A stretch of DNA of 64,000 nucleotides. Source: Neopestalotiopsis rosae (lineage: Eukaryota > Ascomycota > Sordariomycetes > Amphisphaeriales > Sporocadaceae). Within the stretch, counting starts at the first letter, position 1, and every line of letters begins with the position of its first letter. Below, piece after piece: positions 56,677-64,000 of this stretch. The stretch spans positions 2,542,001-2,606,000 of the forward strand of contig JALGAS010000007.1 of NCBI GenBank assembly GCA_023078685.1, in the 5' to 3' direction. Under the pieces are notes generated by a model. The model was not told the DNA's origin. It made no database searches and saw only the letters and a program-made list of their open reading frames with translations. The position numbers and the translations under genes were made by a program.

Positions 56677-57671
56677 GGTTGGCGAATTTTGTGGTGGATG
56701 CGAAAGTCTATCGGAAAAAGCTGTGGCGAAATTGCTATGAGCGCATTTGGGAAAACGCGGCACCAGTGTCGTCGACTGTGAGGGTCTCGAGGGCGTGCAA
56801 GTTGTAAATGGTACAAACAGCGGTTGTGTTGCAAACAAAAGTGAGTGGCGGCTGATTGAGGATTACAGACAGAATATGGTGCAGGTTTGATCATTCGATG
56901 TCTGCTTTGAAAGCAGCCAACAGCACCAACCAGAGGTCCCTTAACCGATGACATAGACCGGCGGCGGAGAGACCCGGTTAAGCAGCTTTCGGCCAACCAC
57001 GGCTCTTCTTTTGTCAGCGGGAAATGGCAGTGTGACCTGGCCCTTTTTCGCAGTTTCCCTAGGTAAGCTCAACCGTGAAGGCGCGTGATCGGGGAGACGG
57101 CGTATCATTGATCCAGGCCCTGTTCTTATCTCAGGTGTCTTAGGTAACCACGCAGGCTCCAGCTCCCAGTGAGATGGAATCCCCGCCAACCGCCGTCCAC
57201 TCTCGGGAGCTGCCCCACCATTAATTCGAGACCCTGCAGCCCAGTGAACCTTGGGATTCTAGTGCTTGCGTGGCTGAAGCAGCCGCGCCGCGTGTCAGCC
57301 GTTAGCAGGAGCCATAACACCTAACTCAGTGGGAGCCAATGCCTATCCTGTCTAAATCGGCGCCTGTTCCAGCGCTGTGGAGGCTGAAGCAGCCAAAAAG
57401 TTAACGGCCGCCAGGCGTAGAGGACAGTTTGGCAGAGCTACAAGGAATATTATTGTCAGAGCTGGTGTTGCAAAAGGCTTGCGTTCTGTTTCGACGATTG
57501 CTCTCGAGGTGCTTTTCTTTTTTTGAACCTCTTTTTCTCTCGTTTCCCTTATCACGAGCGGGTTGAGAACCATAAATTGAAGCGGCATTACTGGGTGCTG
57601 TCTTGTCGCTTTTCCCTTCCTCCCAGTCCTCGGACTTCCCTCCATGCATCGACCACAGTCCGTTAGCAGAT
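56677..57671. other. Divergent promoter, isa1 / ARMH3-like gene
   Basis: About 1 kb between divergent ATGs. There is no gene or strong repeat, and short frames lack motifs. Confidence 0.5.
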
Positions 57672-59877
57672 ATGGAGGCGTCTCCCCTGACCCAACAGGC
57701 ACGCCCTGAGGTTTTTCAGCAAAAGATTGTACAGCTTTACGAAGCACTATTCAAGGTTCGACACCTCTGGAAGCCCATCGTGTATACAGAGATCTGGTGA
57801 GAACTGACTCGAGTGTTCAAGGTATGCGTTCATATACGTTGCGAGGGCTCGGCCGAAAAAGTACAGCAGTAGCTGACGATCCGCATGATTTACCAGGACG
57901 AAGTCGACCCCGATGCAGATATTGACAAGCCGGAAGGCTTCTGGCGCGAATTCTTCCTTCTAAGACCCGACCGAGCGGCTCTTCAGCGAGTATTGGGGGA
58001 CTTGAGCCCAGATGACCTACTCGCGCTACACTCGCAAACCAGGCAGCTATTCGCAAGAGCTGTCGCGTGCCTCAAGAAAGGAGCAGGACCTGCGAGCCTG
58101 CATGCATTAGATGTTTGTCGCACTATCCCTACCGCACTCTGCAAGGCTGTTTCCTGACCTTTCGTGCCAGACCCTGACGACCTTCTTTTCTGCCGTCTTG
58201 CCCAAGAAATACACAAACCCGAGCTCGGATATCATTGCTGTGCTCGCTGGACTCGATCATGTTGACCAGATTTTCACCGACTTTGTGGCCGCTCTAGACG
58301 CCATTATTCGCAATGCCGACACGTGTAAGTAAAAGTATGCCCCAGACCGGCTGCACGACATGGTCTAAGACATTGTGAATTTAGTGGACTTGCGCCAAAA
58401 GGCCGTTGAAGTGGTCCTGGCCATCACCTCAGGGGCTTACCAGACAAGCCTTTTGACATACTTCATTCATCGGGACCTATTCCCTGCCATTATGAAGTTT
58501 ATTCAAGACTCTGACACACCGCCACGGGTCTTGGAGCCATTCACTCTGCTTGGCTTGTTGGCCAATTACAACAAGTTTGAGTTTCAGAATCCTTATCAGT
58601 TGCGTCTGAACGACTTTGTCAACGAGGCGGCGATTCAGAAAATCATTCATTGTGTCGGTCAAACATGTCGAAATCTACGTAACCGATACGTAGACATTCA
58701 GGAGGATCTTCCCGAGGGCTGGACCCTGGCCTCTACACTCAGTATGCTGAAGCTCGGCTCCATTGCCCCTGGCGCCAGAGCTGCACCAAAGAAACCCGTC
58801 TATGACCCGGAAGTTGCCAAACAAATGTTCTCTGAGCTGTGCGTATCTATGATCCATGATCCTACCGGCCAAATATCACTGACATTCGATTGTAGTCCTG
58901 GCGAATATGCGGCTGTTCTCTTGGGCACCTACGACTTTGCACACGCTAACAAGCTGTTTTGCTTCAACCTGGTTTCATTGCCTGCCGAGAAGGGTGAAGA
59001 GCAGCCTATAGCGTGTCTGGTTTCTTTGACATCATATATGCTACAGCATGCCTTTTTGTCAACCCGGGCCACCAACTACGCTCACCTGAGCTTAATGGTG
59101 TTTAGACTGGTCATTGAGGACCAGCTCTTGTGCAAGAGGATATGTGGTGAGGAAAGCAAGATTGCTGTTCGCCTGTGCCGGCAACGCTCACCCTATCTCC
59201 CTATTGTGCGTGGCGATCGCATTTTGGCCACGAGTGTGCTCGACACCATGGTGGACGGTATCAACCACAACCTCCGCAGGCGGCTCGACGTGAGTCTGTA
59301 CAACTTGTGCACAGGCATCATGCTGCGCATCATATCATATCTGTCACGTTCTCGGACTCGGCTCCAGTACCACTGGTCAGAACTTTTTCGGTCATTACTT
59401 TCCCTGATTCGGTTCTTGAGCTCGTACGCATCTGACCTGAAGGACTTGTCCCAAATTGAAACACTCCTAGACCTCGTGGTCAACCTCCTGGCCCTGTCAC
59501 TATCGTCTGGAGAGGCATTCCTACCTACGCCCGCCGCATATGACGACCTCTTCTATAAAATTGTAGAAAGCGGTGATGTCCTGACCAAATTCCGCGACAC
59601 ATACAGTCTCTCGAACCGGCCATCAAACTCGATTGACACTCTGATAAACGTGAGCACGCACTATAAATCCATGCTGGACGCCGGCGGATCCAAGAAGAAT
59701 CTCCTCACCAGCTCCGAGGTCTCGGACTTGATCAAGCAGGGCTACGAGACTCTGAGCATCCAGGCCAAGGAAGGTCTTGATGGCTGGGAGAGATACCGAG
59801 AAGCGGACGAGAGAAGTCTGTTGAAGAAAATGGCGCGCGCCACCGTCGGCGATGTCAAGATTATGGTGGAGGCTTAA
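57672..59877 (+). CDS. ARMH3 (C10orf76)/DUF1741-family armadillo-like protein (four exons)
   Basis: Exons 57672-57755, 57897-58112, 58171-58324 and 58385-59877 give 648 aa. The N-terminus RPEVFQQKIVQLYEALFK | DEVDPDADIDKPEGFWREFFLL, helical repeats, TLTTFFSAVLPKKYTNPSSDIIAVLAG, LRQKAVEVVLAITSGAYQTSLLTYF, RVLEPFTLLGLLANYNKFE and RRRLDVSLYNLCTGIMLRIISYL are features of the conserved eukaryotic DUF1741 family. Human ARMH3 works at the Golgi with GBF1 and PI4KB; a similar membrane-traffic role is inferred. Intron 1 (141 nt) needs a weak gttcga donor. A better gtgaga donor 40 nt later breaks the frame, so the N-terminal join is the least certain part. Confidence 0.82.
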
Positions 59878-61753
59878 TTAATAAATGCAATCATGTAGTG
59901 CAAAATCAGAGCTCTGTCACCTGAATTTATGCAAAGGATCTACGAAGCATCCATGATGATCACTAGACGTTTCGGATATACGACTGTGTGTGAACTGCAA
60001 TCTCACAAGACTTACACTTGTAATAACAATGAACAAATAGTTATTTACATTTATTGATGCTAATGCATATCTGTCACTAGAGCCGTAACGATTCGCATCG
60101 CACACCAACCAGCATACCGACAACACCTCCATTTTATTTCAAAGAGAATCTAGAGTGATGAGATGCATATATCTCCTTCCTCTAGAGGCCGTGCAATAGC
60201 TCGGTGTACTGGTAAACGACAAAACTAATCATGTCAGAGATCAACACCAACAACCACGAGCTTAAAAACAAATGTATTACCATTTAACAAATCAAACACA
60301 ACATTCTCGAATCCAGTCAAGTACGCAGAGAGAAAACATATCAGCATTCAAACGCCCTTTAAAGGCACCACTAAGCATGGTTAAATACTAAAACAAAAAG
60401 GTGTTCGCTCTGGAATATTCCGCGATTCACCAATGACCAACACAATCGACAGACAAACATCATTCTCAATTGGGACATGTGTGCTTGTACCACAAATGAG
60501 GCAAATGGAAAGCTTCAACCACAAGAGCATTTATCAACCGCAATACTGTAATCCCCCGTATTTCTTTCTTGCTCCATGCGCAAAAATCAAGAATGGCATA
60601 TACGCACGCGCTTCCTCTTCTCGCAACAAGTCTTGGGCCAGCACCTTATTATTGATCACAGACAGCACAGAGACCATCTGAGTCCAAAATAAACAAACGC
60701 AATCAACAAAAATTATCTTTGCTTCTTCACAAATCTTAAGACAGCAAATTTGGACGGCGGCTAGTCTGTGATGGAGGAAAGCGAATGCGCATGGCGAGAT
60801 TCGAGATGCATATACGAACGCGGCTGCATATCAATATAGTACGTTACGAGAAGACCAAACAAGGAGGCATCATGTCCATGTATCGTTGTGGACGACCATG
60901 TGCCCAAACTTTGCATCTGCAAAGTAGCATTATCATTAATTGGTTTCAAAGGGGATCCGAAAGAACAAATCATATTGCATTATTCTATGGACAGTTGTGC
61001 GCATTGGTTATTAAGAAGTCCCCCATTTCCATATATCTCCTACACAGTGTACTCGCAAGACCAGTCGTGATACCTAATCTGCAAAGACCACCTCGAAATT
61101 ATCTCGTGTGACAAGGTAGCGCGCCACATGCATTTCACCCATTGTCACACAGCTTCAAATTTCGCCAATGTAGATCCATTGGTCCATATTCAACCTCTTG
61201 GTTTTTCATGGAGCCATGATTATTCACTCGATGGCATACGCCTCTTCTCATACATCCGACCAACATCTCCATAGTACAGCACAGTAAGAGTTGCACCAGA
61301 GGAAGCCCCAGCTGTCGTCACAAACAGAGTACGACGCATCAGTGTGCATTAGTTGTTGAGTTTAGGAAAATTCGTAAGTCGCTTATGTGAATTGCTTTTT
61401 GACCCCCAGAAATGGAATGTGAGCTCTTTCAAATATATACTTTTTCCCCGAAGGTTTTTATTTCGGGTGCTCATGCAAGTGTCTGGCCATATCGCGAATG
61501 CGTAGATACGGGGTACATATCAAGAGCAAACTGTGCTCAGACTGAATCGGAAAGAAAATAGCCGTTTAGGGCGTAGGAAAAACGCAACCTCCAACACCGT
61601 GTCTAGAATAAGTGACGAAGATGTACGATGGGCCTTTTCGAAGGCAAGATGGTTGATTAGGAGGCGGCCAGAAAAAATAACCACCCAATTCGGGGTATCT
61701 CAGAAGATCGAAGAAAATAAGAGGGAGGACAAGTATCTCGCAACAGAACTTTA
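59878..61753. other. AT-rich intergenic region, 1.9 kb
   Basis: 3' flanks of two convergent genes. Poly-A-rich and rich in short ATG frames without motifs. No gene, repeat or RNA is supported. Confidence 0.5.
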
Positions 61754-63082
61754 CTAGAAGTTCTGGGAGATGCCTGCGCTCTGTTGTGGGTAGTGCGAAG
61801 GGTTCTCGATGCGGGTGTTGCGTCGGGCGGGGTTGTCACGAATGATGGGCTGGCCACCACCCGGAGCACCGGTATCGTAGGGATTGCTGCCATATTGGTC
61901 GTAATATGCTGGACCGCCATAGGCTACACCACCACCGACATCGCCAGATCCGTCGGAACGACCGGCAGCGCTGTATGAAGACGAGGCGTTGGAGGGTCCG
62001 CGGTGTACATTGCCGCCGCGAGTGTCGGCCGCTGATGGGCCCATGGCGCCAAGGATCTCTCCCTCTGGTGAGTGAGAGCCGTCGCTCATTAGTGGTTCTC
62101 CTGATCTTGTGTCAGATACGTTGCCATATTGAGTGCCGTCCGAGTAAGCCACACCTGCTGCACCACCGGACAAGGTAGTTGATGCTTTACGTCCTGTAGA
62201 TCCGGCAAGGGTCGTGGAACCCCAGCCGCGGTATCCGGAAGAGGCATCCTCCTTCATTTCATAGGCACCACCGGCGGCGCTGCCGACATCAGGAAGAGTC
62301 GGGTCGGCGTTGGGGTTGTAAATATAATCCTCAACCTCCTTCCTTCTTTCTTCCTCGGCATCCTTTCTCTGCTTTCGCTTCCTCCAGAGGAAGATGGCAC
62401 CGACAACCAAGAGGGCCACGGCTGCAATAGGAACTACGACGGCAACGGCGATCTTGCCTCCACTGTCAAGTCCTCCACTGCTACCTGAGTTTGAGCCACT
62501 CGTGATAATACTTCCATCGGCAGCAGTTGATGTGGTACCAGCGCCTCCAGTCGCCGTAGTGCCATCGACAGCCTTGGTCGAGGTGATAACGATCACAGTA
62601 GTGCTTCCATTGGCGGAAGAAGTCAGCTCTGTAGTCACAACAGTGCTGGAGCGACTACTGGTGCTTGTGGTTGTCGGGCTAGTGGTAGTAGGTGACGTTG
62701 TAGTTGGCGCAGTGGTGGATGTGGGAGATGTTGTAGTTTCTGGGGTACTTGTCGGGGTAGTTGAAGTAGTCAGCGACGTCGCCGACGTCGTTGTGGTTGG
62801 GGTTGCTGAGGTAGTCGTCGGGTCTGCCGACGTCGTTGTTTCACTGGTTGTAGTTGGCGCAGCATCACTGGTTGTTGATGTTGTTGGGTCTGCCGCAGTA
62901 GTTGATGGAGTATCGGCTGCCGATGTGGTAGCATCCGCTGTGGTGGTAGGTGTGTTAGTAGACGTCTCCTCATCAGTGGTAGAAACAAGATTTGATGATG
63001 GACTGGTAGCCGAATCCGACGCAGTTGTCGGGTCAGCAGCAGCAATGCCAGAGCCCGTACTGTTAACGTTTGACGAAGACAT
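61754..63082 (-). CDS. Ser/Thr-rich single-pass membrane protein, Mid2/Wsc sensor-like
   Basis: 442 aa from the ATG at 63082. About 200 residues of Thr/Ser/Pro-rich sequence (TTTSxPTTTS-type) form a likely O-glycosylated ectodomain, followed by one TM (KIAVAVVVPIAAVALLVVGAIFLW) and a basic stop-transfer RKRKQRK. The Gly/Ser-rich cytoplasmic tail has acidic and Tyr-containing patches (EVEDYIYNPNADP, GPAYYDQYGSNPYD) and ends QQSAGISQNF. The layout is that of cell-wall stress sensors, though there is no WSC cysteine domain. No classical signal peptide follows this ATG. In-frame ATGs at 63133 and 63253 are open alternatives. A ctaac...cgtcgcag pattern at 63126-63145 suggests a spliced 5' leader. 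Confidence 0.75.
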   Translation of the reverse strand: MSSSNVNSTGSGIAAADPTTASDSATSPSSNLVSTTDEETSTNTPTTTADATTSAADTPSTTAADPTTSTTSDAAPTTTSETTTSADPTTTSATPTTTTSATSLTTSTTPTSTPETTTSPTSTTAPTTTSPTTTSPTTTSTSSRSSTVVTTELTSSANGSTTVIVITSTKAVDGTTATGGAGTTSTAADGSIITSGSNSGSSGGLDSGGKIAVAVVVPIAAVALLVVGAIFLWRKRKQRKDAEEERRKEVEDYIYNPNADPTLPDVGSAAGGAYEMKEDASSGYRGWGSTTLAGSTGRKASTTLSGGAAGVAYSDGTQYGNVSDTRSGEPLMSDGSHSPEGEILGAMGPSAADTRGGNVHRGPSNASSSYSAAGRSDGSGDVGGGVAYGGPAYYDQYGSNPYDTGAPGGGQPIIRDNPARRNTRIENPSHYPQQSAGISQNF

Positions 63083-64000
63083 GGTCAATATCTGTCTTGC
63101 ACCCTTCACTCCAGAGAAGTGCCTGCGACGAGACATCTTGTTAGCCGAGCTGCATAGAGAATGGGCAACGATAACGGTGATGGCAAGGTGAAATTGAATT
63201 AAGCAAGAGTGAAGACATTGCGAATGCTGTAGTACTGCAGAGCCATTGATCATTCACAAACGACGACAGAGCGCAATGGCGGTTGTGAGTCGACTAGTGT
63301 CAGGAACTGAGCGGCAACGATTTGTCGCAGTCGAACCAACTGGGGCCATGGCTCTGCATCACGACGAAACAGACGGGCAGCAATGGGGAAAGAGATCAGC
63401 AAAGAAAGAGTCAGTGGTTTGCGTACCTTTTTGAAAAGCCTTGGCAGTCGTGCTAGGCTTTCTCGCAGTCTTTTTTGGGATAAAAAGACTGGACGAGAGA
63501 AGCGCAACTCGAAGTGGATTGAGTTGGCGATGTGTTTCGAAGTTGACGACGTGAGACGTTGAGAAAGCGAGACAGTGGACAGAAAGTGTCGAATGGATTT
63601 GAGGAAAAGGCAGGCCTGGCAAGGAAACGGGAGGATCCTGCACAAAGTACGGAGTAACGTAGCCTGGAACAGGACTGGCGCCTTTTTTTGCCTGTCGCGC
63701 TCTTTTTTTTTTTCTGGGCTTGGGGGCCTCTTGGGCTGGGTTCAGGTCTTGTGATGGGCGGTCCTCTTGCTCGCACTGGCTCAGACGGCACTATGGATGC
63801 AACCTGTGTATGCACGGCAGCACGTATTTGGCCAACCAGGGTGGTGCTGGGAAGCTTTGCTGGATGGGAGAGACCGAGGCGATTGGTTGGCGGGCGCTAG
63901 TAAGCGTGGCTGAGTGTCCCCTCGTGTCGGATCTGGTCGGTTGTCTCGTCTCGCTCTCACTTGGTCACTTTTGGAGTGGTGAGTGATGAAAGAGACAGAG
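63083..64000. other. Upstream region of the sensor-like gene
   Basis: Contains a probable 5' leader intron acceptor near 63126, poly-T/poly-A tracts (near 63700) and purine-rich stretches. Short frames on both strands lack motifs. Confidence 0.5.

Noticed and set aside
56677..56838. Longer N-terminus for Isa1
   Set aside because: The upstream frame has no ATG (its first codon is TTG); the ATG at 56676 begins a good mitochondrial presequence.
62394..63191. 265-codon plus-strand Val-rich frame
   Set aside because: Antisense shadow of the Thr/Ser-rich sensor-like protein; almost pure Val/Ala/Gly without domain features.
1..64000. CRISPR arrays, operons, insertion sequences or intact transposons
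   Set aside because: No regularly spaced identical repeats, no transposase or reverse transcriptase motifs, and the gene structure is eukaryotic.

Overview
The window is nuclear DNA of a filamentous ascomycete (Pezizomycotina, probably a Sordariomycete). Genes are widely spaced on both strands. Most contain short GT-AG introns of about 45-75 nt with CTAAC/CTGAC-like branch points. The protein set is typically fungal: two Zn2Cys6 regulators, a PDR-type ABC pump, several MFS carriers, a cellobiose-dehydrogenase-like flavocytochrome, a Clr5-ankyrin protein, a GPI wall protein and a Mid2/Wsc-like membrane protein. I rebuilt exon structures by hand from splice consensus, frame continuity and family motifs. 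Every multi-exon model closes to a whole number of codons, but none has transcript support.

Layout. 1-6.4 kb: the C-terminus of the ribosome-biogenesis factor Utp5, the clamp-loader-like ATPase Mgs1, and an unassigned two-exon gene. 6.6-14.5 kb: a PDR ABC transporter divergent from a Zn2Cys6 regulator. Their 1.1 kb shared promoter carries two identical 18-bp palindromic sites. 15.6-16.8 kb: an integral membrane protein. 17-27.2 kb: a type-B carboxylesterase, a ten-exon Dal5-type MFS carrier divergent from an aromatic/aminoadipate-type aminotransferase, and a secreted cellobiose-dehydrogenase-like enzyme. 29.8-36.9 kb: a DUF1308-like protein, a 1201-residue Clr5-ankyrin protein that needs a GC-AG intron, and a small three-exon single-pass membrane protein divergent from it.

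37.5-46 kb holds the most interesting unit: a DHA1 MFS exporter, a Zn2Cys6 regulator, a sugar-type MFS importer and a nitrilase. They form two divergent pairs. Each pair's promoter holds one copy of the same CCG-N12-CGG palindrome (22 of 26 bp shared). The unit is bracketed by two degenerate direct repeats of about 120 bp that look like decayed coding sequence. An APC-family amino acid/choline permease with a perfect 66-bp in-frame tandem duplication and a type II NADH dehydrogenase-like flavoprotein follow at 47.5-51.5 kb and may belong to the same locus.

51.9-64 kb: a repeat-rich GPI-anchored wall protein, mitochondrial Isa1 divergent from an ARMH3/DUF1741-family protein, and a Ser/Thr-rich single-pass sensor-like protein.

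Working idea (inference): there are two self-contained regulator-transporter modules, each with its own CCG/CGG palindrome. The 37.5-51.5 kb module looks suited to import and hydrolysis of a nitrile, possibly glycosylated, with use of the released nitrogen or acid and export of toxic by-products.
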